This document shows, in pieces, positions 1 through 6,058 of a stretch of DNA of 6,402 nt. Source of the stretch: Ignavibacteriaceae bacterium. GTDB taxonomy: Bacteria > Bacteroidota > Ignavibacteria > Ignavibacteriales > Ignavibacteriaceae. The notes below the pieces were generated by a model. It saw only the letters and a program-made list of their open reading frames with translations, had not been told where the DNA came from and searched no databases. The first letter of the stretch is position 1. Each line of letters begins with the position of its first letter. The translations under genes and the position numbers were made by a program. The stretch covers positions 1-6,402 of the forward strand of contig JALHTS010000148.1 of the NCBI GenBank assembly GCA_022865965.1, in the 5' to 3' direction.

Positions 1-119
1 ACTGAAACTAAGTTACATATCTCAATTTTCGCACTTCTTAATGCAAGCTCAAATGAACTGAGATATTCTTTATGTTTACCAACGCCCTTGGTAAAAAAGA
101 TTTTCGTGGGTAGATACAA
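1..119 (-). CDS. Pyruvoyl-dependent arginine decarboxylase, N-terminal part (runs off left edge)
   Basis: Translating the minus strand from a TTG at 119-117 gives 39 uninterrupted codons to the window edge. They begin (M)[16 protein letters not shown] and end in EICNLVS. This matches the N-terminus of the pyruvoyl-dependent arginine decarboxylase family: a TK-FFTKGVG start, an FELALR helix, then an NLV-S strand leading to the self-cleavage site. In that family the proenzyme cuts itself at a serine in an S-S-I-x-P-P-type segment, forming the pyruvoyl cofactor that decarboxylates arginine to agmatine for polyamine synthesis. The cleavage site lies just beyond the edge and is not visible. The TTG start is supported by an AAAGGA Shine-Dalgarno 8 nt upstream and by the absence of any in-frame ATG. 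The gene begins 14 nt after the tyrS stop, so the two are probably cotranscribed. Family assignment rests on recalled motif similarity over a short fragment. Confidence 0.8.
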   Translation of the reverse strand, partial: MYLPTKIFFTKGVGKHKEYLSSFELALRSAKIEICNLVS

Positions 120-127
120 TTTAATTT

Positions 128-133
128 TCCTTT
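128..133 (-). promoter_or_regulatory. Shine-Dalgarno for the arginine decarboxylase TTG start
   Basis: On the minus strand AAAGGA immediately follows the tyrS stop codon TAG (136-134). It sits 8 nt before the TTG at 119-117. It is the clearest ribosome-binding site near this start and supports the non-ATG initiation codon. Confidence 0.6.
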
Positions 134-1354
134 CTAATTAAATTTAACAAATTTCCTCTTGCCAACTTTCAAAATCATTCCTTTATTGATTTTAATTGAT
201 TGGAGAGGATCATATATTTTTTCTCCGTCTATAGAAACTCCACCCTGTGTCACTAATCTTCGGGCTTCTCCTTTTGACGGAGCGAAATTTACTAAAACTA
301 TTAGTTCTAAAATATTTATTTCTTTGTCTTCTTTAATTTTAAATTCTAGAATTTCATCCGGAAGACCTTTGCTTATAAAAATTCTGTCAAACTCTTCTTC
401 TGCATTTTTTGCAGCTTCTTCATTGTGATACATTGAAACTAAAGTCCTTGCAAGATCTCTCTTAATATCTCTAGGATTTATACTCCCGTCGTTTAGCTGA
501 GATTGAATCTGAGACAACTTTTCTTCAGGAACATCCGTGGTTAAAACATAATAAGTATAAATTAGATTATCCGGAATGGAGAGAGTTCGTCCATAAATTT
601 GTGATGGAGGATCAGAGATTCCTATATAATTATCCAAAGATTTGCTCATTTTCTCTACACCATCAGTTCCGAGAAGAAGCGGCATTGTGAGAATAACCTG
701 TGGTTCCATTCCAAACTCACGTTGAATGTCTCTTCCGACCAATAAATTAAATTTCTGATCAGTTCCGCCTAATTCCACATCACTGTTAATTGCAACAGAA
801 TCCATTGCCTGTGCAAGGGGATATAAAAACTCGTGAACACTTATCGGTTCACCGCCTTTGAAGCGTTTTGTAAAGTCATCGCGTTCAATCATTCTTGCAA
901 CAGTGTATTTTGAAGAAAGTATTATCACATCTTCGAAACTCATTTTGCTAAGCCATTCGGAGTTATAAACAATTTTAGTTTTATCTTTATCCAAAATTTT
1001 TGAAGCTTGCTGAAAATAACTCTCACCATTTATTCTTGTCTGCTCCAGAGTAAGAGCTGGACGTGTTGAATTTCTTCCCGATGGATCACCAATCATACCA
1101 GTGAAATCACCAACAATAAGAATTGCCTGATGACCAAGCTTTTGAAACTGTGCCAATTTCTTCAAGACTACTGCATGTCCGATATGCAGATCAGGTCGAC
1201 TTGGGTCGCAGCCTAGTTTTATATTAAGCGGTTTATTTTCTTTGAACGACAATTCAATTTTTTTAACGAGTTCATCTTCAGGAATGATTTCCACAGTGCC
1301 TCGTTTTATAACGTCCATCTGTTCGTTCAAAGAAGGAAAAAGTTTTTTACTCAT
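134..1354 (-). CDS. tyrS: Tyrosyl-tRNA synthetase
   Basis: A 406-residue class Ic aminoacyl-tRNA synthetase that charges tRNA-Tyr with tyrosine in the cytoplasm. Visible motifs in order: PDLHIGH with the HIGH signature at residues 57-60, [13 protein letters not shown] at 82-94, a YPLAQAMDS tyrosine-binding segment at 178-186, [10 protein letters not shown] at 194-203, and a perfect KMSKS loop at 235-239. Residues ~345-406 form an S4 RNA-binding domain ([19 protein letters not shown]). The length fits the long TyrS subfamily that uses KMSKS. The ATG start ([12 protein letters not shown]) is a usual N-terminus; the region upstream has no strong Shine-Dalgarno. It follows smpB on the same strand after a 240-nt gap containing a palindromic repeat, so it may have its own promoter. 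The arginine decarboxylase follows directly. No defects seen. Confidence 0.98.
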   Translation of the reverse strand: MSKKLFPSLNEQMDVIKRGTVEIIPEDELVKKIELSFKENKPLNIKLGCDPSRPDLHIGHAVVLKKLAQFQKLGHQAILIVGDFTGMIGDPSGRNSTRPALTLEQTRINGESYFQQASKILDKDKTKIVYNSEWLSKMSFEDVIILSSKYTVARMIERDDFTKRFKGGEPISVHEFLYPLAQAMDSVAINSDVELGGTDQKFNLLVGRDIQREFGMEPQVILTMPLLLGTDGVEKMSKSLDNYIGISDPPSQIYGRTLSIPDNLIYTYYVLTTDVPEEKLSQIQSQLNDGSINPRDIKRDLARTLVSMYHNEEAAKNAEEEFDRIFISKGLPDEILEFKIKEDKEINILELIVLVNFAPSKGEARRLVTQGGVSIDGEKIYDPLQSIKINKGMILKVGKRKFVKFN

Positions 1355-1451
1355 TTAGTTTTTCACTCTTTTTGTTCATTGTAATTAAATACTGATCAAA
1401 TGATTGGTTGATTGATACATTATTTTAATATTGTTGTAATTCAGTCATCAA

Positions 1452-1538
1452 TGTCATTTCGAAGGAGTAAAACGACTGAGAAATCTTAAGAAAGTACTCA
1501 AGATTTCTCTCCCGACTAAAGTCGGAATCGAAATGACA
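1452..1538. repeat. 87-nt palindromic intergenic element (GTCATTTCGA type)
   Basis: Outer arms TGTCATTTCGA (1452-1462) and TCGAAATGACA (1528-1538) are perfect 11-bp inverted repeats. Inside, GAGAAATCTT (1478-1487) pairs perfectly with AAGATTTCTC (1500-1509) around a 12-nt loop. A third small hairpin, CCGAC-TAAA-GTCGG, lies at 1512-1525. The whole can fold into a branched cruciform. The layout resembles the short palindromic, MITE- or REP-like repeats common between genes in Bacteroidota-related genomes (recalled). It carries no coding capacity and no clear target-site duplication. It lies between smpB and tyrS, so it could influence transcript ends or stability. A degenerate relative occurs at 5971-6023. 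Confidence 0.75.
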
Positions 1539-1554
1539 AATAATTTTATTGCAA

Positions 1555-1586
1555 TCATTCATTCATTCATCCAATCTTCCAATCTT
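1555..1586. repeat. Short tandem repeats downstream of smpB
   Basis: TCAT is repeated four times (1555-1570), followed by two exact copies of CCAATCTT (1571-1578 and 1579-1586). This low-complexity patch sits 8 nt past the smpB stop codon. I see no function. Short tandems of this kind are prone to length change by slippage. The rest of the 1355-1594 gap, outside this and the palindrome, is AT-rich with no recognisable gene. Confidence 0.55.
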
Positions 1587-1594
1587 CTAAAATT

Positions 1595-2053
1595 TCAATA
1601 TTTAAATCTTCTTTCCTGATCACGCTGCAAATCTTTCTTAGCAATTGATTCCCGTTTGTCATAAACTTTCTTTCCTTTAGCCAGCGCTATTTCAACTTTT
1701 ACTTTGCCATTCTTAAAATATAATCTTAACGGAACTAAGGTTAAACCTTTTTCTTTTGTTTTGCCAATCAGCTTTCTTATCTCACTCCTGTTCATCAAAA
1801 GCTTACGGTCACGTGTTGGAACGTGATTATTTATATTTCCCTGAGTGTATTCACTAATATGAGCGCTCATTAGCCAGACTTCATTATTCTTTACCGTTGC
1901 ATAGCTGTCAACAAGATTTGCTTTACCTTGTCGCAGCGCTTTTACTTCCGTTCCGACAAGGACAATACCTGCTTCAAAAATTTGAATGATTGCGTATTCG
2001 TGTCTTGCTTTACGGTTTACCGTAATATTTTTTTCTTCGTCTTGCTTTGCCAT
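1595..2053 (-). CDS. smpB: SsrA-binding protein SmpB
   Basis: SmpB binds tmRNA and delivers it to stalled ribosomes for trans-translation, which frees the ribosome and tags the incomplete protein. From the ATG at 2053-2051 the product is 152 residues, typical for the family. Diagnostic segments are the N-terminal [10 protein letters not shown], the core [24 protein letters not shown], then [22 protein letters not shown] and [29 protein letters not shown]. The basic C-terminal tail ends in QERRFKY, the part that in known structures enters the mRNA channel. An upstream in-frame TTG at 2074 would add seven residues, but it lacks a Shine-Dalgarno, and the MAKQ start at 2053 matches the usual family N-terminus. 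No tmRNA gene is seen in the window. It is divergent from the small membrane protein gene at 2217. Confidence 0.96.
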   Translation of the reverse strand: MAKQDEEKNITVNRKARHEYAIIQIFEAGIVLVGTEVKALRQGKANLVDSYATVKNNEVWLMSAHISEYTQGNINNHVPTRDRKLLMNRSEIRKLIGKTKEKGLTLVPLRLYFKNGKVKVEIALAKGKKVYDKRESIAKKDLQRDQERRFKY

Positions 2054-2118
2054 TTTCTTCAAATTGGAAATCAAAAATTAACTTAAATGTTGTAAAATGC
2101 AAGAAAATCTAAACCATA

Positions 2119-2147
2119 TTGTTTTATACTCATAAGTAGATTATGCT
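2119..2147 (+). promoter_or_regulatory. Possible sigma-70-like promoter for the plus-strand membrane genes
   Basis: TTGTTT (2119-2124) and TATGCT (2142-2147) are separated by exactly 17 nt, about 70 nt before the ATG at 2217. Both hexamers are imperfect (about four of six consensus bases each) and the region is very AT-rich, so a chance match is quite possible. The gap 2054-2216 between divergent genes must hold promoters in both directions. I could not place one for smpB. Confidence 0.25.
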
Positions 2148-2216
2148 TAGTTTAACTCTAAATATTCATTTTTTTCTATATCTTTACCGGAAAATTTTGT
2201 AAGAACTTAAAACTAT

Positions 2217-2456
2217 ATGACTAAAAGACTTCAAGTATTTATTCTTTTTGTTTGCATATTTATTAATCTCTCTGTTGTTCTTCCGCAGTTATTTGTTAGC
2301 CTTGGTTTGGGGATTTTCATTCAGAATGCAGAAGACAAAAATTTGATATTTGTTATTAGTGCTGTATCCCTTGCTATCTCTGCTTTGCTATGGTTTATGG
2401 TTAAGGAAAGTAAAGCAGTAGAAAAATCAATTAAAGTTCAGAGTTCAGGTCATTAA
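2217..2456 (+). CDS. Small two-helix membrane protein, unknown function
   Basis: A 79-residue protein I do not recognise. It has a short basic N-terminus (MTKR), a long hydrophobic segment at ~7-35, a short polar loop (QNAEDKN, 36-42), a second hydrophobic helix at ~43-62 (LIFVISAVSLAISALLWFMV), and a charged Lys/Glu-rich tail (KESKAVEKSIKVQ). This predicts two transmembrane helices with both termini probably cytoplasmic. There is no signal-peptidase or lipobox motif and no cysteine pair. It starts at an ATG without a clear Shine-Dalgarno. The transporter gene begins 49 nt downstream on the same strand, so the two may share a transcript, but no functional link is shown by the sequence. Coding status is supported by a coherent membrane topology and the neighbouring layout rather than by homology. 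Confidence 0.7.
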   Translation: MTKRLQVFILFVCIFINLSVVLPQLFVSLGLGIFIQNAEDKNLIFVISAVSLAISALLWFMVKESKAVEKSIKVQSSGH

Positions 2457-2505
2457 TTTCTGAAATATCTTTAGCCTTATTAAGATTTAGCAATTGAATT
2501 AACGC

Positions 2506-3348
2506 ATGCTTTACCTTTTACTTACTATACTAAGCTCATCTTCAATTGCATTGATCTTAAAATATAATACAACAAGAAAAAATCAGCCTGTAGTGATGTT
2601 AATGGGAAATTATTTTATAGCAAGCATAATTTCCGCAATAATGATTTTTATTAAAGGGAATGCTGAATATTCAAATGAGGCTTTATTTTTTGGACTAATT
2701 CTTGGTCCATTGTTTATTATTTCATTTTTTATTTTTGCTAAAGCAGTTGAGTTTGCCGGGACTGCATTAGCTACCGTAAGTTCACGTCTTTCGGTTGTTA
2801 TCCCTGTATTTCTTGTAGTGGTATTTTTCGGCGAAATTCCAAATACACACATCTACCTTGGATTTTCTCTTACAATTCTGACAATCATTTTATTTTATCT
2901 TTCATTAAATCATGAGAATAGCGGAGCTGGTGATAAGAAAAAATATTTCTTCCTTATAGGTGTTCTTTTATTTATTGGTGTAAATGATTTTGCAATGAAG
3001 TTTTTCCAACTTCTTAGAACATCGGGGGAAGAAAGTTTTTTTGTTTACATGATTTTTACTACTGCATTTATTGTAGGTGCAGCAGTAATTTTTACGAGAA
3101 AAATTAAGATTGAAAAATCAGAATTCTTAACAGGATTAGTTCTTGGAATACCAAATTATTTTAGTACTGTGTTCTTACTCGCAGCATTAAGCACACTCCC
3201 AGCAATGATAGTCTATCCCGTAATAAATACAGGAGTGATAATAGTTACTACATTAGCTGCATATTTAATATTCAAAGAAAAATTGAATTATTTTGGAATT
3301 GCCGCGCTAATTTTAGGCACAGTCGCCATTCTCTTATTAGGTGTTTAG
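2506..3348 (+). CDS. DMT-superfamily (EamA-like) transporter
   Basis: A 280-residue, almost entirely hydrophobic protein with about ten predicted transmembrane helices. That is the size and topology of the drug/metabolite transporter superfamily in the inner membrane. Two halves (~1-134 and ~146-280) are joined by a short polar linker (NHENSGAGDKKK). Residues 63-112 (GLILGPLFIISFF...VVVFFGEIP) and 210-260 (GLVLGIPNYFSTVF...AYLIFKEKL) line up as an internal duplication, including the family's habitual (F/K)-E-x-(I/L) ending of a helix, as expected for EamA domains. The substrate cannot be told; members export amino acids, metabolites or drugs. It starts at ATG 2506 with no obvious Shine-Dalgarno, 49 nt after the small membrane protein gene, and ends facing the convergent lipoprotein gene. 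Confidence 0.88.
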   Translation: MLYLLLTILSSSSIALILKYNTTRKNQPVVMLMGNYFIASIISAIMIFIKGNAEYSNEALFFGLILGPLFIISFFIFAKAVEFAGTALATVSSRLSVVIPVFLVVVFFGEIPNTHIYLGFSLTILTIILFYLSLNHENSGAGDKKKYFFLIGVLLFIGVNDFAMKFFQLLRTSGEESFFVYMIFTTAFIVGAAVIFTRKIKIEKSEFLTGLVLGIPNYFSTVFLLAALSTLPAMIVYPVINTGVIIVTTLAAYLIFKEKLNYFGIAALILGTVAILLLGV

Positions 3349-3450
3349 TTTGGAATGAGTTGTCTGCTTCCCGGAGTCAGGAATTTATAAAATTTGCATT
3401 TCAACCATTTGACTTTTTGATGTTGTGAAATAAGATCGAGCACTTGGAGG

Positions 3451-3477
3451 AGAAGACACTCATTTAGAGTGTCTTCT
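3451..3477 (+). terminator. Hairpin between convergent genes, likely intrinsic terminator
   Basis: AGAAGACACTC (3451-3461) and GAGTGTCTTCT (3467-3477) form a perfect 11-bp stem around the 5-nt loop ATTTA. The plus-strand side is followed by TAATATAATTTTT, an imperfect T-rich tail. The minus-strand side is followed by CCTCC, so it fits best as a terminator for the plus-strand transporter (stop at 3348). It also lies only 11 nt past the stop of the minus-strand lipoprotein gene and may protect both 3' ends. The stretch 3349-3450 shows nothing else recognisable. Confidence 0.65.
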
Positions 3478-3488
3478 TAATATAATTT

Positions 3489-4538
3489 TTAGAGAAGCTC
3501 AAGAATATTTGTGTTGACGTTTTTATCTTGTCTTAAACCCTTCTGTAATCCTTGAGGAGACATAGCTTCCATACTAAAAGAAAAATTGATATTGGTTGTT
3601 GTTTTAGATTTTTGAATTACACCCTTGTCAATATTAAAATAAATTTTTCCGTCTGCTATGGTTTTGGGTTTAGTGAAATTATAAGTTACGCCGCTTTCAG
3701 TAGCTTTGTCATCACCGGTGATCTTAGATTTAACACCTGCACTAAGAACAGCAATACGATCGTCACCAAGCTTTTCAAATTCTGAAACTTTATAAATATT
3801 TTCGTACTGAACCTGATAAACCATTAAAGTAATTGGCTGCTGTGGAATTGACCAGGATGAATCTTTAGCAACCGGTTCTGTTGGCAATACTCTGAAAATT
3901 TGCTGTGTAAGTGGTTTAATTGCACTTTGAGTAAAACTGTTTCTGAGCATGCCTTTTTCATCTGCAGTTACTGAATCAGCTATTTCTCTTAATTCAAGAA
4001 ATTTATTAACAATTCTGTCAATCCTGCTAAATTCAATCAGGTTGCCCTTTTTATCAACTCTGACAATGAACGGACTTTCAGTAATAGCATAATGTTCAGC
4101 ATATTGTAATTTTTGACTTGAGTCGGGAGCAACATCAGTTTTTACATAATATTTCTGACCGTTAACATCAGCATCAATTTTAATTGATTTGATTTTGATA
4201 ACAATGTCAGCGACACCGTTCTCATCAATTTCGTTTACATCCATGTCTATTATATAAGAAATTGTTTGCTGGAGTTTTGTAACAAGAGTTGTATCGGTTG
4301 AAATTGCTTGCTCATTATTCGTAATTGAACTGAAGCGATATGTGAATTTATCACCTTTCTCGAACTTATATTCTAAATCGTAAATTCCGTTTTCATCATC
4401 AATTTTTTCAAGTTTAAGATCTGTTGAATCGAATTGATGAACTTCGGCAGTTGTTTCGGCAGGCTCATCCTTTTTATCTCCACACCCGATTGCAATGAAT
4501 AAAAATAAGACGGTGAATGCCAATAATTTGTTTATCAT
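3489..4538 (-). CDS. Predicted lipoprotein, DUF6263-like
   Basis: A 349-residue exported protein. The N-terminus MINKLLAFTVLFLFIAIGC is a lipoprotein signal with a lipobox ending at Cys19; the following residues GDKKDEPAE are charged and acidic. After a short linker comes YDLEYKFEKGDKFTYRFSS, then alternating beta-type segments (TISYIIDMDVNEIDENGVADIVIKI, IVRVDKKGNLIEF, VTYNFTKPKTIADGKIYFNIDKGVIQKSKTTTNI). This pattern of a measured-quantity-like beta fold resembles the DUF6263 family as I remember it; no enzymatic motif is visible. It starts 9 nt after the namZ stop with a good Shine-Dalgarno, so it is the second gene of a namZ operon and probably an envelope protein. A role with NamZ in cell-wall turnover is inference from position only. 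Confidence 0.8.
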   Translation of the reverse strand: MINKLLAFTVLFLFIAIGCGDKKDEPAETTAEVHQFDSTDLKLEKIDDENGIYDLEYKFEKGDKFTYRFSSITNNEQAISTDTTLVTKLQQTISYIIDMDVNEIDENGVADIVIKIKSIKIDADVNGQKYYVKTDVAPDSSQKLQYAEHYAITESPFIVRVDKKGNLIEFSRIDRIVNKFLELREIADSVTADEKGMLRNSFTQSAIKPLTQQIFRVLPTEPVAKDSSWSIPQQPITLMVYQVQYENIYKVSEFEKLGDDRIAVLSAGVKSKITGDDKATESGVTYNFTKPKTIADGKIYFNIDKGVIQKSKTTTNINFSFSMEAMSPQGLQKGLRQDKNVNTNILELL

Positions 4539-4543
4539 TTTTT

Positions 4544-4549
4544 CCTCTT
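4544..4549 (-). promoter_or_regulatory. Shine-Dalgarno for the lipoprotein gene, overlapping the namZ stop
   Basis: On the minus strand AAGAGG overlaps the TAA stop of namZ (4550-4548). It is spaced 5 nt (AAAAA) from the ATG at 4538. The arrangement suggests translational coupling of the two genes. Confidence 0.6.
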
Positions 4550-5783
4550 AATAAAGTAAATATTTATTACGTTTTTTTTCGAACTTAACTAAGTCTTTTT
4601 GCCATGATGCAATAATTTTATCCGGTGCCATTTTGTTTTGTAATTGCTTTTGCAAAATATCACTTCCGGCAAGTTTACTGAATGATTCATTAAACTTTAT
4701 TTTGTCTCCATATAACTTAATAACAACATATAATAGTTTTACTCCGAATTTAACTGCCTCAAATTTTATAGGATCGGTAATTTTGATTTTAATTCCGTAA
4801 CAGGATTCATTTTCGAACTTTGGATTTTTTGCCATTCCCTCAATTTCTTCCGGAATGAATGCAACTGACTGAAACTCGGCACCCTCAATCTTTAATAGAT
4901 TTAACTTTACAATTATATCGTCTGCATTAAAAAATGGAGCACCGATTTGCAGGATAGGAAATCTTGTTCCTCTGCCGTCCGAAATATTTGTCCCTTGAAG
5001 TAAGCACGTACCCGGATAAACTAATGCAGTTTGTAAAGAGGTTATATTGGGAGAAGGTGGATTCCATTTTGAATAAAATTCATTTGGAATTTCCCGTTTC
5101 CAGTTTTTACACTGGATAACTTTTAAAGAAATATTTTTCCATGATGATATTAATTTCTCTCCAATAAAATAATTTGCAAGTTCACCAACTGTCATACCAT
5201 ACGCTATAGGAATCTGAGCAACGCCAACAAAAGATTTGAATTTATTATCCAACACAGGTCCATCGACATAGTTACCGCCGATTGGATTTGGTCGATCAAG
5301 AATGATTACCGGAATATTAACTTCACCTGCAGCTTCCAAAACATTATACATAGTAGAGATATATGTATAAAATCTTGCACCAACATCCTGAATATCAAAT
5401 ATTAGAATATCAACATTATTAAGATTTTCTTTTGATGGCTTTCTATCCTTACCATAAAGTGAAATGATTGGAATATTTTTGTAAAGATTGTTTTTATAAT
5501 CAATTACTTTTCCATCTTCTTCAATACTCTTAAAACCATGTTCAGGTGTAAAGATTGCTGTTACTTCAAAATCTTTTTGATTCAGAAGAGCATCCACTAA
5601 ATGCGTTCCGTTTGATAGCAGGGATGAATGATTACAAACAACTCCGACTTTTCTATCACTAAGGAGATTAAGATTTTCAGAAATCAGTAAGTCTGCACCA
5701 GTAATAATTTGAGCATCAATCCTTATGGATAAAAAGAAAACAGAAAGGAGAATTAAAAAACTGTACAAGTGATTTATTTTCAT
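4548..5783 (-). CDS. namZ: Secreted exo-beta-N-acetylmuramidase NamZ-like (DUF1343, GH171)
   Basis: A 411-residue protein of the DUF1343 family, whose characterised member NamZ (YbbC) of Bacillus subtilis removes N-acetylmuramic acid from the non-reducing ends of peptidoglycan fragments. Residues 1-24 are a Sec signal peptide with a likely cleavage after IDA, so it acts outside the inner membrane. Family motifs in order: GVVCNHSS (47-54), FTPEHGF (78-84), SLYG (108-111), DILIFDIQDVGARFYTYISTM (a Rossmann-like strand and loop, 125-145), ILDRPNPIGG (161-170), GMTVGELANY (196-205), NPPSPN (241-246), and YPGTCLLQGTNISDGRGT (256-273). Length and motif order are normal. The usual EGTN appears here as QGTN (Gln263). 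The first gene of an operon with the lipoprotein downstream; its start lies just 21 nt from a palindromic element. A GGAAGT Shine-Dalgarno precedes the ATG by 8 nt. Confidence 0.92.
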   Translation of the reverse strand: MKINHLYSFLILLSVFFLSIRIDAQIITGADLLISENLNLLSDRKVGVVCNHSSLLSNGTHLVDALLNQKDFEVTAIFTPEHGFKSIEEDGKVIDYKNNLYKNIPIISLYGKDRKPSKENLNNVDILIFDIQDVGARFYTYISTMYNVLEAAGEVNIPVIILDRPNPIGGNYVDGPVLDNKFKSFVGVAQIPIAYGMTVGELANYFIGEKLISSWKNISLKVIQCKNWKREIPNEFYSKWNPPSPNITSLQTALVYPGTCLLQGTNISDGRGTRFPILQIGAPFFNADDIIVKLNLLKIEGAEFQSVAFIPEEIEGMAKNPKFENESCYGIKIKITDPIKFEAVKFGVKLLYVVIKLYGDKIKFNESFSKLAGSDILQKQLQNKMAPDKIIASWQKDLVKFEKKRNKYLLY

Positions 5784-5804
5784 TTTACTTTACTTCCATT
5801 AAAA

Positions 5805-5958
5805 AAGAGGTTGTCTCAAAAGTAAAAATTACTCGATTGTCATTCCCACGAAAGTGGGAATCCATTTTGTTTTAAGGGTTCTGGATTCCCGCCTGCCTGT
5901 CAGCAGACAGGTTTTCACGGGAATGACACTTACTACACGACTTTTAAGACGGCCTCTT
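5805..5958. mobile_element. 154-nt nested inverted-repeat element, MITE-like
   Basis: Terminal arms AAGAGGTTGTCTCAAAAG (5805-5822) and CTTTTAAGACGGCCTCTT (5941-5958) are inverted repeats matching at 15 of 18 positions. Their GAGGCTGTCTCAAAA-like form recalls insertion-sequence ends. Inside are perfect 10-bp arms TGTCATTCCC (5838-5847) and GGGAATGACA (5919-5928). Within those are an 8-bp hairpin with a GAAA loop (5842-5861), GGGAATCCA (5856-5864) pairing with TGGATTCCC (5882-5890), and CCTGTC-AGCA-GACAGG (5896-5911). There is no coding capacity and no clear target-site duplication. The structure looks like a non-autonomous element or one palindrome nested in another. On the minus strand the outer stem is followed by six T (5806-5801), so it could terminate ndk transcripts just before namZ. 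Confidence 0.7.
5817..5824 (-). promoter_or_regulatory. Possible Bacteroidota-type -7 promoter motif for namZ
   Basis: The minus strand reads TACTTTTG, an exact match to the TAnnTTTG -7 motif known from Bacteroidota housekeeping promoters. It lies 33 nt before the namZ ATG and inside the terminal arm of the palindromic element. A good TTTG-type -33 motif at the expected distance is not visible, and the host's promoter type is not certain, so this is weak. Confidence 0.25.
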
Positions 5959-5970
5959 CAAATTTAATTT

Positions 5971-6023
5971 TGTCACTTCGAGAAAAGAGAGAAGACAGAT
6001 ATATTCTACAGATTTCTTACCCG
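5971..6023. repeat. Degenerate, truncated relative of the 1452-1538 palindrome
   Basis: TGTCACTTCGA (5971-5981) matches TGTCATTTCGA (1452-1462) at 10 of 11 bases. AGATTTCTTACCCG (6010-6023) matches AGATTTCTCTCCCG (1501-1514) at 12 of 14. The two blocks are in the same order, about 39 nt apart here against 49 nt there. The right arm ending in AAATGACA is missing and is replaced by the hairpin at 6020-6058, so this looks like a decayed or interrupted copy of the same repeat family. Confidence 0.5.
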
Positions 6024-6058
6024 TATAAACCTGTCTGCCGATCAGACAGTTATCCCGG
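6020..6058. repeat. Hairpin overlapping the ndk stop codon, possible ndk terminator
   Basis: CTGTCTG (6031-6037) and CAGACAG (6043-6049) form a perfect 7-bp stem around CCGAT. The stem can be extended imperfectly by CCCGTATAAAC on one side and TTATCCCGG on the other. The ndk stop codon TAA (6052-6050) and the two preceding codons lie in the right arm. AAACCTGTCTGC here also occurs on the minus strand of the 5805-5958 element, so the hairpin belongs to a dispersed family. No T-run follows on the minus strand, so a terminator role is only possible. Confidence 0.55.

Noticed and set aside
159..428. Open frame of 89 codons on the plus strand
   Set aside because: It lies wholly antisense to the well-supported tyrS gene and has no family features.
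2054..2074. Upstream TTG start adding seven residues to SmpB
   Set aside because: There is no Shine-Dalgarno before it, and the ATG at 2053 gives the typical MAK-type N-terminus and family length.
2054..2216. Riboswitch or tRNA in the divergent smpB gap
   Set aside because: The gap is only 163 nt, AT-rich, and shows no cloverleaf, T-loop or recognisable aptamer core.
2610..2852. Open frame of 80 codons on the minus strand
   Set aside because: It is antisense to the DMT transporter coding sequence and has no recognisable features.
3552..3785. Open frame of 77 codons on the plus strand
   Set aside because: It is antisense to the lipoprotein gene and is explained by its codon composition.
5805..6058. 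CRISPR array, because of repeated hairpin sequences
   Set aside because: The repeats are inverted, of different lengths and not regularly spaced; there are no uniform spacers and no cas genes.
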